Shown here piece after piece: positions 10,894 through 19,100 of a stretch of DNA of 64,000 nt. The notes beneath the pieces were generated by a model. That model was given only the letters and a program-made list of their open reading frames with translations. It had not been told where the DNA came from and ran no database searches. Position 1 is the first letter of the stretch; the number at the start of each line of letters is the position of its first letter. The DNA comes from Corallococcus coralloides DSM 2259 (lineage in GTDB: Bacteria > Myxococcota > Myxococcia > Myxococcales > Myxococcaceae). The stretch is from the NCBI RefSeq assembly GCF_000255295.1, contig NC_017030.1:8840328-8904327 (forward strand), written 5' to 3'. Position numbers and translations under genes: made by a program.

Positions 10894-11808
10894 TCAGAGG
10901 AAGCGGCGCTCCCATTGGCGGACCTCGGCTTCGGTGAAGTCGCCCCACTCCCCCTTGTGCGCGTAGAGCCATGGTTCCAGCACGCGGGCCAGCTCGCGGT
11001 ACGCGGGCAGCGTGTCCCCGGCCTCCAGGTCCCCGGCTTCGGGGGCAGGGCCCAGAGACACCACGGCGCGGTCCGGTGACAGGGACTCGACCTGGGTTGA
11101 AGGTGAGTGCAGTCGGGAGCGCAGTCCCTCCGCGCCACCCAGTTCGTTGAGCACGGGCGGGCCCAGGAACGTGAGCCACGCGGGGGGACGGAGCTTCGTG
11201 CCCAGGTACAGGGCCAATTTGTTCAGCCGATTCAAGTCGAAGCCAGGGTGACGCCGGGTCACTTCACGCAGACGCGGCGTGAGGGTCCTGGGCCAGGTGC
11301 CCAACTCGATCGAGAGCCCCGCATGCCCCGAGTTCCAGGGCAGCTCGCGGCCTAGGTCGATGGCCAGCGCACGGATCCACTCCGGCCCGCGTTCGTCCAG
11401 GAACTCGATGGGCAGCCGGAACTCCAGAGCACAGTTACTCTCCCGATCCTCAGTCTCGAAGCCAGCCGCAGCTTTGCTCTGCCCCTGGTATTTGAAAGCG
11501 ACTCCGGTCACGGAGTCGGGGCGCTCGATCAGCTCGATCAGTGCAGACTTTGCCAGCAGCCGCTGCCGGACGACGGATTCACCCTCGGAGTCCACCGGCT
11601 GCCAGTCCCCCGAGTAGTCCACGTACCAGCCGGGCTGACGCGGACTGATGGCTTGACGGTAACACTCCAGTGCTCTCAACACGGCCGAGGCCATCAAATC
11701 GTGGGGCTGCCGCATGTAGAACGCGATGCTGATCCCTTCCCGCACTAGAACCACCCACTGGTCCTCGATGTCCATGCCTTCACGAATCCTTGGGACTGAC
11801 CCAGTCAT
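10894..11808 (-). CDS. DUF3396-like immunity protein, copy 2
   Basis: A 304-residue paralogue of the protein at 8717-9640. Its ATG overlaps the toxin stop (ATGA), so translation is coupled. From about residue 128 (LEFRLPIEFLDERGPEWIRA) to the end it is nearly the same as copy 1. The first 127 residues share the fold pattern (VVLVREGISIAFYMR; GVAFKYQGQ) but only a minority of identities. A second small variable patch is LSIELGTWPRTLTPR against LSLEVHAWTQAITPR in copy 1. This pattern fits a protein whose N-terminal half contacts its own toxin. It presumably protects against the toxin at 11805-12617 and perhaps not against the other one; that cross-specificity is untested. Confidence 0.75.
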   Translation of the reverse strand: MTGSVPRIREGMDIEDQWVVLVREGISIAFYMRQPHDLMASAVLRALECYRQAISPRQPGWYVDYSGDWQPVDSEGESVVRQRLLAKSALIELIERPDSVTGVAFKYQGQSKAAAGFETEDRESNCALEFRLPIEFLDERGPEWIRALAIDLGRELPWNSGHAGLSIELGTWPRTLTPRLREVTRRHPGFDLNRLNKLALYLGTKLRPPAWLTFLGPPVLNELGGAEGLRSRLHSPSTQVESLSPDRAVVSLGPAPEAGDLEAGDTLPAYRELARVLEPWLYAHKGEWGDFTEAEVRQWERRFL

Positions 11809-12617
11809 TCCGTGACTCCAAAGTTGGGAGATACCAACTGGGGTGTCGTCTCACTCTTGAGCATCTGCTGGTAGATCTCGCCCTGCTCCTTTGGGGCGAA
11901 AGGGTGACCGTCAGGATAGGGGTCCCATCGAGGAATGTTGCTCACCGGGCACGGGAACTTGAAGTCGTAGACCCGCTGCACCTTCAGCGGGTTCCCCAAG
12001 GCGTGCAGCACCACATCCGGCGCGATGCTCCCCGTGAGCAGGTGGAACAGGCCGTCCCGCAGCCATTGCGCCACCTCCTTCGGATCCAACCACCGTGTCC
12101 GTCCGGTCTTCGCGTCTCGCAGATAGCGTGGCTCCAGGCTGAACCGGCCCGCATCCGTGGCGCCCAACGCCCGCTGCACGCACTCCAGCGCGGCCGCGTG
12201 CTTGGCCTCTCCCAGTTGCATGGCCCGGGTGACTTCCCTGCCGTTCGCGTCCACCACCTTCTCCCGGCACACTGCGGGAGAGGTCCTCCCTGCTGGCCCC
12301 AACAGCCGCTCGTTCACGTCGAAGTTCGCCTGCTTCGCGCACTCCACCAGCACGCGCTCCACGCGGGCCACCTCCGCCGCGTCCCAAAGGCGCATCATCG
12401 CCGCGGCCTGACCTGCCCGCGCCGCCGCCCTGGACAGCCACGGGAGGATTGCGTCCTGCCCCACCTGGGACGCGCACGCCGGGTTGCGCAGACACCCCGC
12501 CGTCGCGGAGTCCACCGCTATCTGGGAGTAGCTTCGGGGCCTGCGCACCTCCGGGCCCGCGCACGCGGTCCACAGCAGGAGGCAGCACAGCCACCACATC
12601 CAACGGGGAGGAGTCAT
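11805..12617 (-). CDS. Lipoprotein nuclease toxin (SitA-like), copy 2
   Basis: A 270-residue paralogue of the toxin at 9640-10449, with the same lipobox cysteine (C19), P200-D201, D218-F219-K220 and Q245xxxY249. Residues 1-223 differ from copy 1 at only about half a dozen positions; from residue 224 on the tail (PVSNIPRWDPYPDGHPF and onward) is clearly different, though the aromatic and QxxxY pattern holds. GGAGG sits six bases before the ATG. It lies 92 bases after the MYXO-CTERM gene, with a hairpin between, so it may have its own promoter or depend on read-through. In both copies the divergence is confined to the toxin tip and the immunity head. Confidence 0.7.
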   Translation of the reverse strand: MTPPRWMWWLCCLLLWTACAGPEVRRPRSYSQIAVDSATAGCLRNPACASQVGQDAILPWLSRAAARAGQAAAMMRLWDAAEVARVERVLVECAKQANFDVNERLLGPAGRTSPAVCREKVVDANGREVTRAMQLGEAKHAAALECVQRALGATDAGRFSLEPRYLRDAKTGRTRWLDPKEVAQWLRDGLFHLLTGSIAPDVVLHALGNPLKVQRVYDFKFPCPVSNIPRWDPYPDGHPFAPKEQGEIYQQMLKSETTPQLVSPNFGVTE

Positions 12618-12658
12618 CCCGCGCCTCCTCGCATGGAGGCGCGGGCTCCTTCAACCCA

Positions 12659-12689
12659 CCTCCCGCCCCGGGCGCACCGGAGCGGGAGG
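12659..12689. terminator. Hairpin between the MYXO-CTERM gene and toxin copy 2
   Basis: Arms CCTCCCGC (12659-12666) and GCGGGAGG (12682-12689) enclose a second self-pairing CCGG/CCGG. It lies 20 bases after the lyase-like gene's stop in the direction of transcription. No T-run follows, so it could attenuate rather than stop transcription into the toxin gene. Confidence 0.4.
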
Positions 12690-12709
12690 GTCCTTCATCG
12701 ACCTGTGCT

Positions 12710-13738
12710 TCAGCTCCGGCGACGGCGCGCCCGCGCCAGGCCCAGCAGGCCCAGCAGCGAGAACGCGGCCAGCGAACCACCGCTCGCGGAGCAGCCGCCC
12801 TGGAAGTTCGCGTCGCCCTCGCCCTCGTCCAGCGGCGCCGGCTTCACGCCCGTGTTCGTGCCCGCGTCCGCCACGGGGGCGGGGTCCACGGGAGAGCCCG
12901 CATCCACCACCGGATCCGGATCCACCGGCGAACCCGCGTCGAACATCGGGTCCGGCTCCTGCGGCGAGCCCGCATCCACGGTCGTGCCCGCGTCCACCGG
13001 CGTGCCCGCGTCCACCACGGGGTCCGGGTCGGGCTGCACCACCGGGAACACGTCCTCGCGCTTCGTCGCCTGGATCATGCCGTCGTGGTAGACGACGCCC
13101 ACCGGCTTGATGGTGTCCGCCCGGTACAGGCCCAGCTTCAGGTAGTTGTTCTGGCCGGAGAACATCGTCTTGGCGTAGGTCTTCTTCAGCACCTGGACGC
13201 CGTTGTGCCACAGCTCCACGTAGCCCACGGACGCGTCCGGGGACCACTTCACGTGGAAGATGAACTCCTGCCACGCGCCGCGCTTGAGCGCCGTGTTCCA
13301 CACCGTGCCGCTGTCGTTCAGCGTCAGGCGGATGAGCTCGCCCTTCACGAAGAACTCAATCGGCGGTGACCCGCAGCACCCGTCGTGGTGCCACTGCGTG
13401 AAGAGCTGCCACGCATCCACGCTGGGGAAGTCGTTCGCGAACATCACCTTCCAGCGGTACCAGTACTCCGAGCCCACCTTCTCGTTGCTCAGGTAGACCA
13501 GCTCGTTGCGGTTGCCGCTGGAGTTGATGGGATCATCGCCCTGCTTCACCGTGGCCTTGAGGGCGTACTTTCCTTCCGACACCGGACTCGTCACCACCTG
13601 GAGCCGGTCCGAGCTCACCATCTGTTCCGTGCTGTACTGGGAACGGTTTCCCGTCTCGAAATCGCCCCGCCAGACGATTTCCGCCGCAGCGAGGCTCGGG
13701 AGCAGACAGGCCACGAGCCAGAGGTGCAGTGCTTTCAA
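12710..13738 (-). CDS. Secreted polysaccharide-lyase-like protein with MYXO-CTERM tail
   Basis: A 342-residue surface or secreted protein. I take TTG 13738, preceded by AAGGA, as the start because it gives a normal signal peptide (LKALHLWLVACLLPSLAAA); the frame is open to 13807, but that would bury the signal. The catalytic-type domain at about 22-235 (WRGDFETGN, NRNELVYL, YWYRWKVMF, FTQWHHDG) resembles the polysaccharide lyase family that includes heparin lyase I. An Asp/Pro/Val/Ala/Gly linker (repeated VDAG) follows, then a Gly-Cys motif, a hydrophobic helix and an Arg cluster: the MYXO-CTERM signal for surface anchoring. The substrate is unknown. Its 3' end was copied in the tandem duplication. 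Confidence 0.85.
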   Translation of the reverse strand: MKALHLWLVACLLPSLAAAEIVWRGDFETGNRSQYSTEQMVSSDRLQVVTSPVSEGKYALKATVKQGDDPINSSGNRNELVYLSNEKVGSEYWYRWKVMFANDFPSVDAWQLFTQWHHDGCCGSPPIEFFVKGELIRLTLNDSGTVWNTALKRGAWQEFIFHVKWSPDASVGYVELWHNGVQVLKKTYAKTMFSGQNNYLKLGLYRADTIKPVGVVYHDGMIQATKREDVFPVVQPDPDPVVDAGTPVDAGTTVDAGSPQEPDPMFDAGSPVDPDPVVDAGSPVDPAPVADAGTNTGVKPAPLDEGEGDANFQGGCSASGGSLAAFSLLGLLGLARARRRRS

Positions 13739-14085
13739 TGCTGAATCCTTGGGGGAGGGGGAAGGGAAAGGGGAGGGGTTGATGCTTTGACAGCAAAGCT
13801 TTGACAAACATTACCCCAAACCATTCCCTCACTTCATTCCCCCACCAAACCATTCCAAGACGCCTGACAACACAGCATGCAGCCAGGCAGGCCCCCACCT
13901 GGATTGAGACATGTTTCACGTCGGGGCCGGGCCGCCCGTACCCACCGAGCGGACGGCGGAGCGATGTCCTGAACGCAACGCGTCATTGACAAGGGAGCAT
14001 CCAGGAGGCTGACGGGACGGGGGCGTGGTGTAAGGTCACGGGCCCTTCCGGCGCTCCCTTCCCGGGGCGCCCTTCAGTGTGCCCC
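13739..14085. promoter_or_regulatory. Divergent intergenic region with direct and inverted repeats
   Basis: This 347-base gap separates the lyase-like gene (minus) from astA (plus). It holds two copies of the 12-mer CCAAACCATTCC at 13816-13827 and 13845-13856, 29 bases apart, and GCTTTGACA twice at 13784-13792 and 13798-13806, the first of which also forms an inverted repeat with CAAAGC. It is AT-rich for this genome. The repeats lie 45-120 bases upstream of the lyase-like start and could be activator sites. No clear -35/-10 pair was seen. The astA-proximal half shows nothing distinctive. Confidence 0.4.
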
Positions 14086-15111
14086 ATGCTCGTGCTGCGA
14101 GACGTCCAGAAAACCGACTTGCCCGGCCTGAAGCGTCTTGCCGCGGTGCTGAACACGGTCAACCTGCCGAACAACGAGGAGACGCTCGAGGCCATCATCG
14201 ACAAGTCGGTGAAGAGCTTCGCCGGCAAGGTGAAGGACCCGTTCGAGCGCGAGTACCTCTTCGTGCTGGAAGACGTGCGCAACAACCTCATCATCGGCAC
14301 GTCGATGATCATCGCCCAGCACGGCACGTACGAAGCGCCGCACATCTACTATGAGGTGAGCGAGCGCGAGCACTACTCCGCCTCGCTGGAGCGGCACCTG
14401 CGGCACAAGGTGCTGTCCATCGCGTACAACTACGAGGGCCCCACGGAGATTGGCGGCCTGGTGGTGGACCCGCCCTACCGCGCGACGCCGGACAAGCCCG
14501 GCAAGCAGCTGTCCTTCGTGCGCTTCCTCTTCATCGCCATGCACCGGCGACTGTTCCGGCCGCGCGTGCTGGCGGAGCTCCTGCCGCCGCTGCTCCCGGA
14601 CGGGCGCAGCCTCCTGTGGGAGGCCTGCGGGAAGAAGTTCACCGGGCTCACCTACCTGGAGGCCGACCGGCTGAGCCGCCAGAACAAGGAGTTCATCAAG
14701 GAGCTGTTCCCCGCGTCGGACATCTACGCGTCGCTGTTCCCGGACCGCGTGCAGAAGGTGCTGGGGGAAGTGGGCCCGGCCACGCGCGGCGTGCAGCGGA
14801 TGCTGGAGCGGGTGGGCTTCCGGTACGTGGAGCGCATCGACCCGTTCGACGGCGGCCCGCACTTCGAGGCGGACACGGCGGACATCTCCCTGGTGCGCCG
14901 CTACCGCACGATGAAGCTGGCGGAAGAGGACTTCGAATTGGTGGGAGACGACGTGCTGGTCGCCGCCGAGCGCGAATCCGGCCGCAACCGCTTCCGCTCC
15001 GTGCGCTGCCAGGCCCGGCTGGACAACACCGTCATCCACCTGCCCGCTCGCGCCAAGGAGATCCTGGAAGTGAAGCCCGGCGCGAAGCTGTCCGTCATTC
15101 CGTTCGAGTAG
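14086..15111 (+). CDS. astA: Arginine N-succinyltransferase
   Basis: A 341-residue protein of the AstA family, which transfers succinyl from succinyl-CoA to arginine in the first step of the AST arginine-degradation pathway. Supporting segments are LRDVQKTDLPGL at the start, NNLIIGTSMIIA, IGGLVVDPPYR, LWEACGKKFTGLTYLEAD and KEFIKELFP, arranged as in the family's GNAT-like fold. Other ast genes are not adjacent, so the enzyme may work with unlinked genes or in another arginine route. ATG 14086 is used; an ATG-like start three codons earlier has no better ribosome site. It overlaps the convergent gene at its 3' end by 17 bases. Confidence 0.88.
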   Translation: MLVLRDVQKTDLPGLKRLAAVLNTVNLPNNEETLEAIIDKSVKSFAGKVKDPFEREYLFVLEDVRNNLIIGTSMIIAQHGTYEAPHIYYEVSEREHYSASLERHLRHKVLSIAYNYEGPTEIGGLVVDPPYRATPDKPGKQLSFVRFLFIAMHRRLFRPRVLAELLPPLLPDGRSLLWEACGKKFTGLTYLEADRLSRQNKEFIKELFPASDIYASLFPDRVQKVLGEVGPATRGVQRMLERVGFRYVERIDPFDGGPHFEADTADISLVRRYRTMKLAEEDFELVGDDVLVAAERESGRNRFRSVRCQARLDNTVIHLPARAKEILEVKPGAKLSVIPFE

Positions 15112-16123
15112 CGCGCACCACGCGGAAGTCTCCGCGCAGGAGCGACAGCCAGCGCGCCCCGGCCTCCAGCGCGGGGCCCTCCGGTGGCACCAGCGCGAGC
15201 GCCAGGTGCGTGTCCGGGCGCACGGGGTCCAGGGACGTGGGGTCCAAGTCCAACGTCCCTCCGCCCCGCAGCGCCACCCGCACCCAGGCGTGCGGCCGGG
15301 CAGGGCCGCCGTCCACCACCAGCAGCCCGTGCACCAGCCCCACCCGCTGGCCCCGGCCTCGGGCGAGGGACGCGTAGCGCAGCGCGTGCGCCAGGCAGCC
15401 TCCGGCCTCGCCCTCCCCTCCCGCGCGCCAGTCCGCCGCCGAGGGCCCCTTGTCCGGGAAGGCCGCGTGCACCTTCGCGGACAGGGCGCGCGCCTCGGCC
15501 GGCGTCCACTCCGTCATCTCCGGCAGCCGGGTGGGGACCGTGCCGCCGGGAACGAGCCTCAGCGCGCCCTCCGTGCCGCCCTCCACGGGCACGCCATCCG
15601 CGAAGAGCTCGGGCGGTGCTCGCAGCCGCTCTCCGGGAGCCGCGCGGGTGAAGCGGGAGTCGCCCACCTCCAGCGCCTGGAGCTGTCCCCCTTCGTCGTA
15701 GCGGGCGCGGAAGCGGGCGCCCAGCATCGTGCCCTCGGCGCTCGTGGGGCTCCTCGCCGTGACGCAGTGGGGGCCCTCCTGTCCGGACAGCTCCTCGCGG
15801 CCCTTCACGCAGCCTTCAGGGGGCGGGCCCCGCCACAGCCACAGCGCCTGGGGCACCGCGTCCGCGCCCGTCACGCGTCCACTCGCGTCCACCCGCAGGG
15901 CCACTTCTCGCACGCGCTCGCCTGCGTGGCCGTCACGCACGTGCAGGTGCCGGCTGGTGTACGTGAACCGACCCGCCTCCAGGGACAGGCCCACCGTGCC
16001 CACCGGCACGCCCCGCCAGGCGAACACGAACCGGGCCGAAGTTCCGGCCCTGGCCGCCTCGGCGCCCGTGCTGGCGGGGTTTGCGGGGAGCGCCAGCATG
16101 GCGATGGCGAGCAGGGCCTTCAT
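15095..16123 (-). CDS. Exported transglutaminase-like domain protein
   Basis: A 342-residue protein with an N-terminal signal peptide (MKALLAIAMLALPANPAST). The C-terminal third has a transglutaminase/cysteine-protease pattern: Cys243 in GGCLAHALRY, His278 in ARPHAWV and an Asp in the following strand (LDLDPT, 292-294). The central part (WRGVPVGTVGLSLEAG, GRFTYTSRH) is beta-rich and unassigned. Such bacterial domains cut or cross-link peptides, often at the cell wall or on secreted proteins; which applies here is unknown. It is convergent with astA, overlapping by 17 bases, and divergent from the fused chemoreceptor gene. Confidence 0.75.
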   Translation of the reverse strand: MKALLAIAMLALPANPASTGAEAARAGTSARFVFAWRGVPVGTVGLSLEAGRFTYTSRHLHVRDGHAGERVREVALRVDASGRVTGADAVPQALWLWRGPPPEGCVKGREELSGQEGPHCVTARSPTSAEGTMLGARFRARYDEGGQLQALEVGDSRFTRAAPGERLRAPPELFADGVPVEGGTEGALRLVPGGTVPTRLPEMTEWTPAEARALSAKVHAAFPDKGPSAADWRAGGEGEAGGCLAHALRYASLARGRGQRVGLVHGLLVVDGGPARPHAWVRVALRGGGTLDLDPTSLDPVRPDTHLALALVPPEGPALEAGARWLSLLRGDFRVVRATRTE

Positions 16124-16188
16124 GTCTCATGAAGCATGCGTCGAAATCAGGACCGGCGCGAGAAGGCGGGTTAGCGTCCACCCCGTCC

Positions 16189-19100
16189 ATGGGCGCCAAA
16201 CGGTACCTCTTCTCGTTCGGGCTGGTGGCAGCCCTGGTCTCCGCACTCATCCTGGGCTTCGTGTTGTATTGGGTGACGGGCAAGCCGGATGACACGGCCG
16301 GCTGGGCGGTGCTGCTGCTCGGCGTGCCGTTCCTCTGGCTCATCGGCAGCTACCTGTCGTGGTTCCGCTTCGCGGCCATGCGGCGGCGCGAGCGGCGCGA
16401 CCTGATGTCCCGGCTGGCCGAAGGCGACCTCACCACGCCCATCCACACCAGCTTCGAGGGCCAGGAGGACCTGCGCCGCCTCATCCTGTCCCTGCGCCGG
16501 GCCCTGTCCCAGGTGCAGCGCGTGACGAGCAACCTGCACCGCACCGGCAACGGCGTGAGCGAGCAGGCCCGCATGCTGCTGGAGGCCGCGCGCCGTCAGG
16601 GCGGCGCCGTGGAGCGCACGCTCACCGCCGTGGGCGGCAACGGCACCAGCCTCCAGGTGGCCATCAAGCGCGTGCAGCACATCGAGACCTTCGCGCACGA
16701 GACGACGGGCGCCCTGCTGGAGATGACCGAGCGGCTGCACCAGGTGGTGGACGGCCTGGAGACCGTCAACGACTTCAGCCAGCGCACCAGCGGCCTCACC
16801 CAGGCGATGACGGAGCGGCTGACCCACATCGCCGCGTCCGGCGACGAGCTGGGCCGCTTCGCTTCGGAGGCGGAGGACTTCGTCGCGCTGGTGGAGGGCG
16901 GCATCGACGCCGTGCGCCGCCGCGCCACGGAGACCAACAGCATGGCCATCGCCGTCACCGCCACCGCCCAGCGCGGTGAAGCGCTGGTGGGCGACAGCGT
17001 GCAGGGCATGTACCGGGTGGAGGAGACGGTGCGCAAGGCGGCCGAGCTGATGGAGATGCTCGGCACGCGGTCGCTGGAGATTGGCCGCATCGTGGACGTC
17101 ATCCAGGAGATCGCCGACCAGACGAACCTCCTGGCCCTCAACGCCGCCATCATCGCCGCGCAGGCGGGCGAGCACGGCCGCCCCTTCGGCGTGGTGGCCA
17201 ATGAAATCCGCAGCCTCGCCGAGCGCACCACGCGCTCCACGCGCGAGATTGGCACCATGGTCACCGGCATCCGCGACGCGGTGGAAACGGCCGTGGCGCT
17301 GGTGCAGGAGGGCCGCGAGCAGGCCACCGCGGGCGTGGCCCTGGGCGACCGCGCCTCCGAGGCCCTGAGCGAGATCCGCTCCATCACCCAGCGCACCTTC
17401 GCCGCCGTGGAGGCCACGGTGATGGAGACGCAGCGGCTGGAGGCGCAGGGCGCCACCGTCGTGGAGGCCAGCAAGCGCGTGGCCCGGCGCGTGGAGGACA
17501 TCACGCGCATGGCCATCGAGCAGTCCGGCAACGCGCGGGACCTGGTGCGCCAGATTCAGGAGATGTCGCGCGTGGGCCAGAGCGCCGGCCAGAAGGCCGA
17601 GGCCCAGGCGCGCACCGGCCGCGACCTGTCCGAGGCGGTGATGCGCCTGAGCGCGGCCATCGAGGAGCTGAGGTCCGCGCACCAGGTGCTCACCCGGGGC
17701 GACGCGTCCATTCGTGAAGAGGTCGCGCAGGTGCGCGAGGACGCGCGCCGGGTCATCCGCATTGGCGACGGGCTGGACCGCACGGTGGACCAGCTGGGCC
17801 ACGAGACGGCGAGCCTGGAGGCGGAGGTGTTCCGCTTCCAGCTGCCCCGCGCCCGCGTGGGCGGCACGCTGAGGGTGGGTCTGCATCAGTCGGGTTCGCT
17901 GCGCGCGCGGCAGACGGTGGATCCGCTGTTCGCCGTGGAGAACCAGATGGCGGAGCTGACGGCGTGCCTCTTCTCCTGCCTCGTGCGGCTGGAGGACGGC
18001 ATGCTGGTGCCCGACCTGGCCGAGCGCTGGGACGCGGATCCTTCCGCGCGCCGCTACCGCTTCTATCTGCGCCGGGGCGTCACCTTCCATGACGGCGCCC
18101 TGCTCACCGCGCAGGACGTGAAGCGGCACCTGGAGCGGCTGATGGACCCGGCGCTGCGCTCGCCGGACCGCAGCCTGCTGGAGGACGTGGAGGGCGCGCG
18201 CGAGTACGCCAGCGGCCTGGCGCGCGAGGTGACGGGCATCGAGGTCCTGGACGAGGGCACGCTGGAGATTCGCCTGCGCGAGCCCAAGGCGTACTTCCTC
18301 CAGCTCATGGCGCTGACCGCCACGTCGGTGGCGAAGCTGGACCCGGCCGGGAAGCTGGTGGGCACGGGGCCGTTCCGCGTTGTCGGCATGCAGGCGGACC
18401 GGATGGTGCTGGAGCGCAACGCCACCTACTGGCGCGGCGGGCTTCCGCTGCTGGACCGGTTGGAGTTCGTCCTCACGGAGACGCGTCCGCAGGCGGTGCG
18501 GCAGCTGTTGGACGGACAGGTGGACCTCGTGTCGTTCCTGCACGTGGAGCACACGGAGGCGCATGGGCTGGACGCGCATCAGGTGGTGACCAGCACCTCG
18601 CCCTCCACGGCGTTCCTGGGCCTCAACCTGAACGAGGCGCCGTACAACGACGTGCGCGTGCGGCGGGCGCTGCGCGCGGGCATGGACATCCCCAGCGTGG
18701 TGGAGCAGTTCCACCCGGGCGCGCGGGTGGCCCGCACCTTCACGCCGCCGGAGCTGCTGGACGGAACCCAGGAGCTGGGGCCTACGCCGGTGCCGGACCT
18801 GACGCTGGCGGAGCGGCTCCTGCGCGAGGCGGGCGTGCGGCGGTTGCAGCTCACCCTGCACCACCCGGTGGGCCGTGACACGTCGGCCGAGGACGCGGTG
18901 CTCTTCCGGCCGCTGCTCCAGGCAGGGCTGCTGGAGCTGCGCCACGAACAGATGCCTCCGGAGGAGTACCTGGCGCGCCTGCGCGAGGGGAAGGTCCCGG
19001 CGTTCCGCACGCTGTGGCTGGCGGACTTCCCGGACCCCGACGCGTTCCTGCACTTCCTGCTCAACTCCAGCGCGCAGACGGTGTACCCGCTGGGCTACCG

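Larger units (their letters stand above)
8509..12870. repeat. Tandem duplication of about 2.17 kb carrying the toxin/immunity pair
   Basis: Two head-to-tail copies: 8509-10696 and 10686-12870. Each holds the 3' end of the MYXO-CTERM gene, a lipoprotein toxin gene, an immunity gene and the first 60 codons of the radical SAM gene. Equivalent bases lie 2177 apart on the radical SAM side and 2168 apart on the MYXO-CTERM side. The new joint at 10686-10696 reads GCCCGCGTCCG, which also occurs at 8509-8519 in the radical SAM gene and 12860-12870 in the MYXO-CTERM gene, so the event probably used this 11-base microhomology. Outer parts are almost identical; a middle block of about 525 bases has diverged strongly. 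Confidence 0.9.

Noticed and set aside
7402..13738. A mobile element or prophage around the toxin genes
   Set aside because: No transposase, integrase, terminal repeats or change of base composition was seen; the microhomology joint explains the duplication.
13739..13807. A longer N-terminus for the lyase-like protein
   Set aside because: It would place a Pro/Ser-rich stretch before a normal signal peptide; TTG 13738 is the better start.
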